This document shows, piece after piece, positions 14,379 to 21,893 of a DNA stretch of 39,014 nucleotides. Source of the stretch: Pseudomonadota bacterium (lineage in GTDB: Bacteria > Pseudomonadota > Gammaproteobacteria > Acidiferrobacterales > UBA6901); contig DAHXOO010000021.1 of NCBI GenBank assembly GCA_027364845.1, forward strand, positions 1 to 39,014, written 5' to 3'. Made by a program: the position numbers and the translations under genes. The notes under the pieces were generated by a model. The model searched no databases, was not told the DNA's origin, and saw only the letters and a list, made by a program, of their open reading frames with translations. Each line of letters starts with the position of its first letter. The first letter of the stretch is position 1.

Positions 14379-15530
14379 GTGGCATCGTCCAGCGACAAGG
14401 AACTCGTCGAACTGCGGCGCACTTTGTCGCGATCGCACCGTCTCATGGAGGCGCAGGTGCGTCACAACGAGCGCATCTGGGCCGGCTTCCGCCAGATCGA
14501 AATCCAGATGATTGGTGCACAGTCGCTGGGTGAGCTGGTCGATACGCTGGTCACCCGGATCCCGGAGTTATTTCCGACAGTGGACTGCGTCAGCCTGGTC
14601 TGCGTGGATCCGGAATACGAATTGTCACGCCTGATGTCCGCATACCCGAAGAGTCAGGTCGGGCGATTTTTCATTCCGGTCGATCGTGAGTGGCTGGAGG
14701 GCCTGGTTCCCATCATGGGTAAGCCCCGGCTGGGTCCCTGCGATGTGCAATTGCAGGCCCGCATGTTTTGCGGTTGCGGTGTGCGCTTGAGCTCCAGTGC
14801 GATCGCGCCACTTACGCTGCATGGCACGCTCATCGGCTGCCTCAATCAGGGAAGCCGCGACGCCAGCCATTTTAACGCAGATGCGGCTACGGACCTGCTT
14901 GAACATCTGGCTGCCGTCACAGCCATGTGTATCGACAATGTCGTCAACCACGAGCGGCTCAAGCGCGATGGGCTGACCGACGCGCTCACCGGCGTTGCCA
15001 ACCGGCGTTTCTTCGAGCGACGCCTGCATGAGGAGCTCATTATGAGGCAGAGGCGCAGCAATTCGCTTGCGCTGCTGCTGGCGGATCTGGACCACTTCAA
15101 GGGTTTGAATGATCGCTTCGGCCATCAGGTCGGAGACGATGCGCTTAGGCAGGTGGCCCGTGCGCTTAGTCAAGGTCTGCGGGCGAGCGACGTGCTCGTC
15201 CGTTATGGAGGAGAGGAGTTTGCTCTGCTTCTGCCGGATACCGAGCTGAACAAGGCGCTCGAGATCGCTCAGCGCCTGCGCATGCAAGTCGCGGGCCTGG
15301 CCATCGACAGCTTGCAGGGCGAGGTTGCGGCGGTGACCGTGTCGATCGGTGTCACCTGTCTCGGGCCTGAGGGTAGTCCGGGGCCGCCGCCGGACAGCGA
15401 TGCCGGAACGTGGTTGTTGCGCCAGGCGGATGACGCACTTTACCGCGCCAAGGCAGCAGGACGAAACCAAGTCATCGTGGCGGACCAGCTGCGTTCCGGC
15501 AGACACGTACAGGATCCCCGGAAGCGCTGA
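14379..15530 (+). CDS. Diguanylate cyclase with N-terminal DUF484/GAF-like sensor
   Basis: A protein of about 383 residues. The N-terminal coiled segment ELRRTLSRSHRLMEAQVRHN leads to a GAF-like DUF484 domain (IQMIGAQSLGELVDTLVTRI through SSSAIAPLTLHGTLIGCLN). The GGDEF domain begins at LTDALTGVANRRFFERRL. Metal ligands lie in LALLLADLDHFKGLNDRFGH, the active site is RYGGEEFALLLPD, and the inhibitory site RASD sits five residues before GGEEF, so product feedback is expected. It makes cyclic-di-GMP from two GTP in response to an unknown cytoplasmic signal. GTG 14379 is chosen; ATG 14325 would add 18 Arg-rich residues. Confidence 0.9.
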   Translation: MASSSDKELVELRRTLSRSHRLMEAQVRHNERIWAGFRQIEIQMIGAQSLGELVDTLVTRIPELFPTVDCVSLVCVDPEYELSRLMSAYPKSQVGRFFIPVDREWLEGLVPIMGKPRLGPCDVQLQARMFCGCGVRLSSSAIAPLTLHGTLIGCLNQGSRDASHFNADAATDLLEHLAAVTAMCIDNVVNHERLKRDGLTDALTGVANRRFFERRLHEELIMRQRRSNSLALLLADLDHFKGLNDRFGHQVGDDALRQVARALSQGLRASDVLVRYGGEEFALLLPDTELNKALEIAQRLRMQVAGLAIDSLQGEVAAVTVSIGVTCLGPEGSPGPPPDSDAGTWLLRQADDALYRAKAAGRNQVIVADQLRSGRHVQDPRKR

Positions 15531-15639
15531 CCGGGACCACCAAGCGCCCCCAGTACAGCCGGACCTTTCGGTGTCAGGTCATATGCGCGAGAGGGAATAG
15601 GGGGTAGGTTGCCGCAGGGGAACCAATAAACCGAGGCGG

Positions 15640-15830
15640 AAGATCGTTTACATATAAAAATAAAATTTATAATGTGCGCAAAAGGCCATGTTTCGTTTTG
15701 GCGCCAGGTCGGCGAAAACCGAAAATCATTCAGTTTTTTGAAAATGGTAAATGACAAATAAAATGTTGATTTATAATGTACAAATGTAATTATTGAAAAT
15801 TTTTCGCAGGAATCCCTATTGATTTTTCGC
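15640..15830. other. AT-rich intergenic block
   Basis: This stretch is strikingly AT-rich for the window and contains the 11-mer atttataatgt twice, at 15665-15675 and 15769-15779, each with a TATAAT. It has no protein-like frame and no good -35 for those boxes. It may be horizontally acquired or a binding region for nucleoid proteins upstream of the small RNA. Confidence 0.5.
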
Positions 15831-15846
15831 TGGCAATGGTTAATAG
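15819..15846 (+). promoter_or_regulatory. Candidate promoter of the small RNA
   Basis: ttgatt (15819-15824), a 16-base spacer and taatag (15841-15846) predict a start near 15853, just before the first hairpin of the RNA. Confidence 0.45.
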
Positions 15847-15852
15847 TTATGA

Positions 15853-15988
15853 CACACGGTAAGGAAGCTGTAGCCGAAGGAGCGACGTAATACCGGAGGT
15901 TTTCTATTAGGGACGACGCCGGTGCATGGAAGCACTGGCGAGTAGTGATCCATACTCCGCAGGCGGCCGAGAGGCCGCCTCTTTTTTT
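15853..15988 (+). ncRNA. Probable structured small RNA of about 136 nt, unidentified family
   Basis: No protein frame covers this segment, yet it has three nested structures. A cggta/taccg closing pair (15857-15861 with 15891-15895) encloses a 29-base region. A perfect 9-bp hairpin cgccggtgc-atggaa-gcactggcg spans 15917-15940. A terminator hairpin follows at 15961-15980 with seven T. A promoter-like pair at 15819-15846 would start transcription at about 15853. I do not recognise it as a known riboswitch, 6S, SRP or tmRNA. The next gene on the same strand is more than 900 bases away, favouring a free-standing RNA over a leader. Start, end and function are inferred. Confidence 0.6.
15961..15988 (+). 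terminator. Strong intrinsic terminator
   Basis: aggcggcc (15961-15968), tetraloop gaga, and ggccgcct (15973-15980) form a perfect 8-bp GC-rich stem followed by C and seven T (15982-15988). It ends the small RNA; the DGC gene ends 430 bases upstream. Confidence 0.9.
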
Positions 15989-16308
15989 GTCGATTTACCC
16001 CCTTGCCTGACCCAAATGTGATCACAAAAACGGCGTTTGGGATATTTTCGGCATCACCGCCCTCGGGTTCGTCTCGGTTCCTGGATTGGATGTCGAAATG
16101 ATTGCCACCGAGCGGATGCCTGGTTTCGACAGGGACTGGATGTTGCCCTCACCGCGAAGCAAAGAGATTCCAGCCGCGGACGGTCTCGCCGCGAGGGTCA
16201 CGGCACCGGCGATCGCTAACTTTAGACACCCTCCACACGGGCATGACGATCAGGGGATTCGGCCGAACCCCCGGCAGACTGCCCCGCAAAACGGGCTACA
16301 GCGGCGGG
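15989..16308. other. Region without confident gene
   Basis: A plus-strand frame open from 16011 reads GITALGFVSVPGLDVEMIAT, which is somewhat protein-like, but it has no ATG before 16098 and no ribosome site. It could be a gene relic. It overlaps the 3' end of fdxA on the other strand. Confidence 0.35.
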
Positions 16309-16632
16309 TCAGCGCTCGAGGTATTTGAGCTTGCCAGGCACATCATCCCATTCTTTGGCATCGGGAGGCGCTGGCTTTTTTTCTGTCAAAACCGGCCAAT
16401 TGCGAGCCAGTTCGGCATTGATCGCGGTGAATTGTTCCTGGTCCAGCGGCAGATCGTCTTCCGCGAAAATCGCGTTGACCGGACATTCGGGAACACAAAG
16501 CGTGCAGTCGATGCACTCATCGGGGTCGATGACGAGGAAGTTGGGACCCTCATGGAAGCAATCGACCGGGCATACCTCGACGCAATCGGTATATTTGCAT
16601 TTGATGCAGCTTTCAGTGACCACGTAGGTCAT
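16309..16632 (-). CDS. fdxA: Seven-iron ferredoxin FdxA ([3Fe-4S] plus [4Fe-4S])
   Basis: A 107-residue protein on the minus strand, starting [20 protein letters not shown]. Cys9, Cys17, Cys21 and Cys50 correspond to the ligands of the [3Fe-4S]/[4Fe-4S] Azotobacter-type ferredoxin I. Cys25, Cys40, Cys43 and Cys46 ([12 protein letters not shown]) form the second cluster site, and Cys12 matches the extra Cys of that family. A C-terminal tail ([20 protein letters not shown]) is typical of FdxA. It is a cytoplasmic low-potential electron carrier. It stands alone, about 4.7 kb from the isc operon. Confidence 0.95.
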   Translation of the reverse strand: MTYVVTESCIKCKYTDCVEVCPVDCFHEGPNFLVIDPDECIDCTLCVPECPVNAIFAEDDLPLDQEQFTAINAELARNWPVLTEKKPAPPDAKEWDDVPGKLKYLER

Positions 16633-16954
16633 TTTCAGGTTCTCCCGCAGATCGTTTCGGCGCGGCCACCCGCGGCGGATCGCAGTCCTGGTTCTGTTCG
16701 GCAGGAGGCTACGGGCGCACCGAGGGCGCTTTGATGGCGGAATTCAGGGTCGGCGCCGGCTGCCGGATAATACACGTACCTTGGTGCGTAATGGAATCCG
16801 TGAGAGTACGAACCGATGCTGGATCCTGGCATCCCGTCGCGCGGAGCGCCGGCGGCAATGACTGATTCCGGGTATAGGGCTATGAACCGGGTCGTGCATG
16901 GGTTAAATTAACTGCCATGCCCAGAGGGTGTTCACACCGTTCCGGAGCCTACTC
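16633..16954. other. Divergent intergenic region between fdxA and the FimW-like gene
   Basis: Promoters for both flanking genes should lie here. A minus-strand tattat near 16765-16770 could be the fdxA -10. The palindrome gttaaattaac at about 16903-16913 lies 40 bases before the plus-strand gene. A 65-codon minus frame (16635-16832) shows no family features. Confidence 0.35.
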
Positions 16955-18676
16955 ATGAGCCATGTCGCTTCCGCTGATCCCGGCGCAGCCCCCGGTGTTG
17001 GCAACACGCAAGTCCGCATCAGGGACACCCGTTCCTGGATCGCATCGTTGCCGCTGGCCGACAGCGTCACAAGTGCTGAGCGCCTCTATCGGGCCCTGTC
17101 CGACCTCAACCGGCCAGAGCTCGAGCCCGGACATCGTCTGGATCTAATGGAGCTCTATGCGCAGCCGGTCGTGGGGGTATCGACCGCGCTGCAGGCGCCG
17201 TGGGCGTATCTGCGGCTGCCGATGGCTCCCAAGGCGCGCCAGCGTGCGGAATTCCTGCGAAATCTGCATGGTGAAATGGCCTGCGGTTACCAGTATGCGC
17301 TGCGGGACCTGTTCAAGGCACACCATCCCTGGGACAGAAAGGCAGCCGTGTGTCTCGCTGCGGAACGGGCGATGCACCAGTTGGGTGAGGTGCTGCTGCG
17401 TTCCTATCAGGTATACATGCCGGGTCCGGCTGGTGTGTGGCGTGAGATCCACGCGCTTTACCGCCTCGTCGAAGAACGTGGCTTGCTCGATCATCCGCTG
17501 ACTCGAGTGTGGGAGGACGCAGGCGCCAGGGTGACGGTGCGAAACACCTATCTGCGGGTGCTGCTGCTGGGTCTGTGCGGACCTTACCAAGCGCCGCAGA
17601 AGGACTGCTTGCGGATCAACGCCTTCCTGTGGAATTGGGCGGACAAGGCGTCCATCGGGTCGCGCCCGGGAGTCATGAATCCCGCGGGCCTTTTTCTGGT
17701 CGATCTCTCGGCCGATGTTCCAGCCCGGCCTGTTCCCAGGGAGACGACGCCTGCGGCCGGGCCCAATTTGCGGGTACTGGCCACGTTCGGGCTTGCGCGC
17801 GCCGTACATGAGCTCATTCAGCAGCTGCGGGGCAGGGAGCCCGTGCGTCGGCTCGCAATCGGGTTTGACTGCGGCGACAGCGGCTGCATCGATGTGCTGC
17901 GGCACATGGTCCGTTTCTGGGGAGTTGGAGCGTACCGCCAGTATCCGCGGCGCAGCGCGCGCGATTCGGAGCTGTCTTTGTGCGTAGGGCTCAAAGCGCT
18001 GCATTTCTTCAGCAGTGGACGGAAACTCTTCACGTCGCCATTGGCGGTTCCGACGGACCACGGTTTCGGGTACCGGGCCGTGCCGAAGCCGCAATCGCAT
18101 GCCGGAGAACGCAATGTCGATGAAGCGTTCATTGACCTTGATGGCGGTAACGTTTTCCCCGAACCAGGCGCATCGAACCCGGCGCAGCGGCAACCTGCCG
18201 AGGAACGGTTTCATACCCATCAATGGGATATTGGTGACGAAAGCGCCAGCGGATTAGCGCTCGCGCATCGCGGCGGCGGTGTATCGGTGCGCGTTGGAGA
18301 CCTGGTTGGGATCCGCGGGCTGGGTGCTGGTGGCTGGAGTGTGGGCGTGGTGCGTCGGCTCACGAGTCCGGATACCGCCCGCGTTGACATTGGCGTGAAG
18401 ATGCTTGCCCCCGGCGCATTGCCGGTCGCGGTGAAGCCAACCGATGACGCCACGCTTGCGGGCTATGTTCCGGCGTTGCGGCTGGCGGAGATCCCGGCTG
18501 TATGCCAGCCGCCGACGCTGCTTCTGGATCGCGGGCTGGCGTCTCCAGGGAAGGACCTCGAACTGCTGGACGAAGAGAATGGCAGCGGGCCGCCGTGCCG
18601 CGTGCGTGTCCTGAAGGTGATCCGGTGCACTGCCTCGTTCGAGCAAGTGGTCTTTACACCGGTGTGCCAGCCGTGA
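16955..18676 (+). CDS. FimW/PilZ-like protein, possible cyclic-di-GMP receptor
   Basis: A 573-residue cytoplasmic protein from ATG 16955, with ggag 7 bases upstream. The N-terminal half is helical: SWIASLPLADSVTSAERLYR, ALSDLNRPELEPGHRLDLME, then MACGYQYALRDLF and LHRSYQVYMP-like helices. The C-terminal part (about 440-570) resembles a PilZ barrel, with VRVGDLVGIRGLGAGGWSVG, VVRRLTSP and VDIGVKMLAPGALPVAV. The layout matches long proteins annotated as the cyclic-di-GMP receptor FimW, which influences type IV pili. Canonical PilZ RxxxR and (D/N)xSxxG are not evident, so ligand binding is uncertain. It is a single gene with suhB convergent just beyond its end. Confidence 0.6.
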   Translation: MSHVASADPGAAPGVGNTQVRIRDTRSWIASLPLADSVTSAERLYRALSDLNRPELEPGHRLDLMELYAQPVVGVSTALQAPWAYLRLPMAPKARQRAEFLRNLHGEMACGYQYALRDLFKAHHPWDRKAAVCLAAERAMHQLGEVLLRSYQVYMPGPAGVWREIHALYRLVEERGLLDHPLTRVWEDAGARVTVRNTYLRVLLLGLCGPYQAPQKDCLRINAFLWNWADKASIGSRPGVMNPAGLFLVDLSADVPARPVPRETTPAAGPNLRVLATFGLARAVHELIQQLRGREPVRRLAIGFDCGDSGCIDVLRHMVRFWGVGAYRQYPRRSARDSELSLCVGLKALHFFSSGRKLFTSPLAVPTDHGFGYRAVPKPQSHAGERNVDEAFIDLDGGNVFPEPGASNPAQRQPAEERFHTHQWDIGDESASGLALAHRGGGVSVRVGDLVGIRGLGAGGWSVGVVRRLTSPDTARVDIGVKMLAPGALPVAVKPTDDATLAGYVPALRLAEIPAVCQPPTLLLDRGLASPGKDLELLDEENGSGPPCRVRVLKVIRCTASFEQVVFTPVCQP

Positions 18677-18677
18677 A

Positions 18678-19475
18678 TCAGCGACGCAATTCGTCCGGAA
18701 TGCTCTGCTGAATCAGGCGCAGCAACTCTGGAAAAATCTTTGGGTTGCCGGCGATCAGATTGCCGCTTTCGAGGTGGTTCTGTTCTCCCCGGAAATCGCT
18801 TATCAGTCCGCCCCCCTCCTGGATTAGCAGGCAGCCAGCGGCCATGTCCCAGGGGCTTAATCCGAACTCCCAGAATCCGTCGAGGCGGCCACATGCGACA
18901 TGTGCCAGATCGAGCGCTGCCGAACCAGCGCGACGTACGCCGCTGGTTTGGGGGAGCAGGACGCGGAATGTGTTGATCCAGGATTCAATGTGGGCCATTG
19001 ATTTGAACGGAAATCCCGTTCCTAGCAGGCTGTGCTCCATCCGGTTCGTAGTGCTGACGCGGATGCGCCGGTCATTGAGCTGCGCGCCGACGCCGCGGCT
19101 GGCGGTAAACAATTCGTTGTGCAGGGGATCGAACACCACCGCCTGGCTGGGTTTGTTCTGGTAATGCAGGGCGATGGACACGGCGAACTGGGGATAGCCG
19201 TGCAGGTAGTTGGTCGTGCCGTCGAGCGGATCGATGATCCAGAGATAATCATTTCCGACGCTCTGCCCGCTTTCCTCGGCCAGTATCGCGTGATCGGGAT
19301 ACGCGCTGCGCAGGACGCCGATGATCTCGGCCTCCGCCATGCGGTCGACTTCGGTCACGTAGTCGTTGCGTCCCTTGCTCTCGACCGCAATCCGTTCGAG
19401 CCGCTCGTAGTGGCGCATGATGATCTTGCCGGCGCGACGTGCTGCCTTGATCGCAGTGTTGAGCATCGGGTGCAT
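18678..19475 (-). CDS. suhB: Inositol-1-monophosphatase SuhB
   Basis: A 265-residue protein starting MHPMLNTAIKAARRAGKIIM, close to E. coli SuhB from the first residue, which fixes the start at 19475. Metal-site motifs of the family are present: NDYVTEVDRMAE, AILAEESG, WIIDPLDGTTNYLHGYPQF and GLSPWDMAAGCLLIQEGGG. The enzyme dephosphorylates inositol-1-phosphate. In E. coli SuhB also joins the rRNA antitermination complex. The stop codon lies one base past the end of the convergent FimW-like gene, so the two transcripts probably run into each other. Confidence 0.95.
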   Translation of the reverse strand: MHPMLNTAIKAARRAGKIIMRHYERLERIAVESKGRNDYVTEVDRMAEAEIIGVLRSAYPDHAILAEESGQSVGNDYLWIIDPLDGTTNYLHGYPQFAVSIALHYQNKPSQAVVFDPLHNELFTASRGVGAQLNDRRIRVSTTNRMEHSLLGTGFPFKSMAHIESWINTFRVLLPQTSGVRRAGSAALDLAHVACGRLDGFWEFGLSPWDMAAGCLLIQEGGGLISDFRGEQNHLESGNLIAGNPKIFPELLRLIQQSIPDELRR

Positions 19476-19715
19476 GGAGGTCCCGCCATTGCCTGCCGCT
19501 GAAGGGCCGCGAATTTTAACCGTTCCCAGCGCATCTACAAAGCAAATTCCGGATTTGGGCGCTGACGTTGCCGATACCACCGCGATCCGGGGAAGGGAAA
19601 GTCGCGGGTTATGGTGGTAGGCTTAGACTTAAGTCCGTTGCCACCTGCGTGTGGGTTGCGCCGTTCGGTGTCGGATCGTTCTAGAATGTTCTAGGAAAAC
19701 CGCACGGGATTTCGC
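19476..19715. other. Divergent intergenic region suhB/trmJ
   Basis: This stretch holds the promoters of suhB and of the trmJ-cysE unit. Two palindromes stand out: gacttaagtc at 19626-19635, and the ctagaa/ttctag dyad at 19681-19694 listed separately. No protein-like frame was seen. Confidence 0.5.
19681..19694. promoter_or_regulatory. Dyad overlapping the trmJ promoter region
   Basis: ctagaa-tg-ttctag is a perfect 6-bp inverted repeat ending 21 bases before the trmJ ATG. It contains a -10-like tagaat. It could be an operator; no known regulator consensus was matched. Confidence 0.4.
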
Positions 19716-20489
19716 ATGGATCTTTCCAATATCAGGGTGGTCCTGGTTCGCCCGACGCATCCGGGCAATGTCGGCGCAGCCGCCCGCGCCATGAAGAACA
19801 TGGGCTTGCGGCAGTACTGTCTCGTGTCCCCATCTGGTTTTCAGCACGCCGAAGCGCACGCCCGCGCCGCCGGTGCCGACGATGTGCTTGATGGTGCCCG
19901 CGTGTTCGCGTCGCTCGAGCAGGCGCTTGCCGGTTCCCGGCTAGTTGTCGGAACCAGCGCCCGTCCGCGTTCGATCGTCTGGCCGTCGCTCGATCCGCGG
20001 GCGGCTGCGGCAAAGATTGTCGAGGAGTCACTGCAGGGCGAGGTTGCGCTGGTTTTCGGCGCCGAGCGTACCGGCCTGACCAATGAGCAACTCGACCACT
20101 GCCATTATACGGTCTCGATTCCCGCTGATCCGGAGTTCTCATCGCTGAATCTCGCGTGTGCCGTCCAGGTTATGGCGTATGAAATATGGTGTGCCGCGTC
20201 GCAGTTCGTGCCCAGCGTATCCCCGGTTTCCATGGAATCGGGACCCGGTACGCGCCTTGCAAGCAGCGAGGAACTTGAGCGCTTTTACGCCCACCTGGAA
20301 GAGGTGCTGGTGCAGATCCGTTTCCTCGATCCAGCAAATCCGCGCAAGCTGATGCGGCGCCTGATGCGGCTTTTCAATCGCAGCCGGCCTGACGACAATG
20401 AGATCAATATCCTGCGTGGCATACTGACTGCCGTGCAGCAGTCGCAGAGGGGAATATTTGACAAAACCCGTCGGGAATCTCAAAATTAG
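19716..20489 (+). CDS. trmJ: tRNA (cytidine/uridine-2'-O-)-methyltransferase TrmJ
   Basis: A 257-residue SPOUT methyltransferase. It begins IRVVLVRPTHPGNVGAAARA (motif 1), then MKNMGLRQYCLV. Motif 2 is VALVFGAERTGLTNEQLDHC and motif 3 is PADPEFSSLNLACAVQVMAY, which forms the SAM-binding trefoil knot. It methylates the ribose at position 32 of several tRNAs. The C-terminal helical extension (LMRRLMRLFNRSRPDDNEIN) is typical. It leads the trmJ-cysE pair; cysE starts 9 bases after its stop. Adjacency of trmJ to the isc operon is common in gammaproteobacteria. Confidence 0.96.
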   Translation: MDLSNIRVVLVRPTHPGNVGAAARAMKNMGLRQYCLVSPSGFQHAEAHARAAGADDVLDGARVFASLEQALAGSRLVVGTSARPRSIVWPSLDPRAAAAKIVEESLQGEVALVFGAERTGLTNEQLDHCHYTVSIPADPEFSSLNLACAVQVMAYEIWCAASQFVPSVSPVSMESGPGTRLASSEELERFYAHLEEVLVQIRFLDPANPRKLMRRLMRLFNRSRPDDNEINILRGILTAVQQSQRGIFDKTRRESQN

Positions 20490-20498
20490 GATGTTCTA

Positions 20499-21296
20499 AT
20501 GTTCGATCGTTTACGAGAAGATATCAGTAGTGTGTTTGAGCGCGACCCGGCCGCGCGCTCCACGCTGGAAGTGTTGACCACCTATCCCGGGATGCATGCC
20601 GTGTGGGCGCACCGGCTGACGCATCGGCTGTGGAAATGGCGGCTGCACTGGCTGGCGCGGGTGATTTCGCATTTAGCCCGCTGGTTTACGGGCGTGGAAA
20701 TTCATCCGGGGGCTAAGATTGGGCGGCGGTTTTTCATCGACCACGGTATGGGTGTCGTGATCGGCGAGACCGCGGAAATCGACGATGACTGCACGCTTTA
20801 CCACGAAGTCACGCTTGGCGGGACCTCATGGCTGAAGGAAAAGCGCCATCCGACTCTGGGCAAGAACGTGGTGGTCGGTGCGGGTGCGAAGATTCTGGGC
20901 CCGATCCTGATCGGGGACAATGCCCGCGTTGGATCCAATTCAGTGGTGGTCAAGGACGTACCGCCGGGGGCCACGGTGGTCGGCATACCCGGTCACATCA
21001 TAGCCACCCGCAGCGATGAGACGGTGCGGCGGCGCGAAGCCATCGCTAAGAAGATGGGCTTTGATGCCTATGGCCAGCGAGGCCAGATGCCAGACCCTGT
21101 GGCGCACGCGATCGACTGCATCCTGGATCATTTGCACCAGATCGACGAAAAAATGGAGCGCGTAAGCACCGCGCTGCACGAAGCCGGGGTGAAAGTGGAA
21201 GGCGCGAACCTGCCGGCAATCGAAGCATGCCGCCTCGAAGACAGTGAACCGGACGAAAAAGTGGCCAAGGCAGGCGGCACAAAAGTAGTTGACTAG
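20499..21296 (+). CDS. cysE: Serine O-acetyltransferase CysE
   Basis: A 265-residue enzyme with an N-terminal helical cap ([20 protein letters not shown]) and a left-handed beta-helix built of hexapeptide repeats. Active-site segments are [20 protein letters not shown] and [13 protein letters not shown]; ending coils are [20 protein letters not shown] and [20 protein letters not shown]. It makes O-acetylserine from serine and acetyl-CoA, the carbon acceptor for cysteine synthesis, thereby feeding IscS. The tail beyond 190 has a helical acidic segment ([20 protein letters not shown]). Its stop codon lies inside the iscR promoter. Confidence 0.95.
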   Translation: MFDRLREDISSVFERDPAARSTLEVLTTYPGMHAVWAHRLTHRLWKWRLHWLARVISHLARWFTGVEIHPGAKIGRRFFIDHGMGVVIGETAEIDDDCTLYHEVTLGGTSWLKEKRHPTLGKNVVVGAGAKILGPILIGDNARVGSNSVVVKDVPPGATVVGIPGHIIATRSDETVRRREAIAKKMGFDAYGQRGQMPDPVAHAIDCILDHLHQIDEKMERVSTALHEAGVKVEGANLPAIEACRLEDSEPDEKVAKAGGTKVVD

Positions 21297-21309
21297 TTTC
21301 GTCGGGTAT
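21285..21309 (+). promoter_or_regulatory. IscR type-1 binding site over the iscR promoter
   Basis: The 25-base segment matches the published E. coli IscR type-1 consensus (as I remember it) at 22 of 25 positions, including GACT at 21291-21294, GTC at 21301-21303 and the terminal TAT. It covers the -35 and spacer, so [2Fe-2S]-IscR should block RNA polymerase. It also spans the cysE stop codon. Confidence 0.8.
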
Positions 21310-21316
21310 GTAAAAT
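21289..21316 (+). promoter_or_regulatory. Sigma70 promoter of iscR-iscSUA
   Basis: TTGACT (21289-21294), a 16-base spacer and TAAAAT (21311-21316) place the start near 21323, about 27 bases before the iscR ATG. The promoter begins inside the last codons of cysE. Confidence 0.8.
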
Positions 21317-21349
21317 GCTCGTACATTTTTAGATGAATGGGGTAGCCCA

Positions 21350-21808
21350 ATGAAACTGACTACGAAGGGACGCTACGCGGTGACGGCGATGCTGGATTTG
21401 GCCCTGCATTACGAGCAGGGAGCAGTGACTCTGTCGGATATCGCTGGCCGCCAAGGCATCTCGTTGTCGTACCTGGAACAGTTATTCGCGCGGCTGCGTC
21501 GCAGCGGACTGGTGGAAAGCGTTCGAGGTCCGGGCGGTGGCTATAATCTGGCCACGGCGCCGAGTGAGATCTCGGTTGCCGAGATCGTCATTGCCATCAA
21601 CGAAAACATCGATGCCACACGCTGCGGCGGGGACAAGAACTGCGCCGGCGAGGAGCGGTGCCTGACCCACTATCTATGGGAAGGCTTGAGCGAACGCATC
21701 CATGAGTTCCTCAGCGGGATCACGCTAGCGGACCTGGTCAACAGACCTACTGTCCAGGAGGTCGCTCGCCGTCAGGATGACCGCAGCAGGGTAACTGCGT
21801 CGCAGTGA
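21350..21808 (+). CDS. iscR: Iron-sulfur cluster regulator IscR
   Basis: A 152-residue Rrf2-family regulator. The winged helix spans [40 protein letters not shown] and [20 protein letters not shown]. The cluster ligands sit in [18 protein letters not shown]: three Cys spaced by five residues (92, 98, 104) plus His107, exactly as in E. coli IscR. With [2Fe-2S] it represses isc; apo-IscR acts at other sites. A matching type-1 site lies in its own promoter, so feedback control is expected. iscS follows after 85 bases. Confidence 0.97.
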   Translation: MKLTTKGRYAVTAMLDLALHYEQGAVTLSDIAGRQGISLSYLEQLFARLRRSGLVESVRGPGGGYNLATAPSEISVAEIVIAINENIDATRCGGDKNCAGEERCLTHYLWEGLSERIHEFLSGITLADLVNRPTVQEVARRQDDRSRVTASQ

Positions 21809-21893
21809 TCCGACAGTTCCGCCAGTCACGAGTGCCGGTAGCGCGGAGCAGCATGGGATGCGAGGCGGCGCTAACGTGGGTTCGGAGAATAAG

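Noticed and set aside
15853-15988. Small RNA considered as a cyclic-di-GMP riboswitch or SRP RNA
   Set aside because: The conserved cores of those RNAs are not present, and no gene follows closely enough for a riboswitch.
16011-16328. Plus-strand frame containing GITALGFVSVPGLDVEMIAT
   Set aside because: No start codon before 16098, no ribosome site, no family match, and overlap with fdxA. Kept only as a possible relic.
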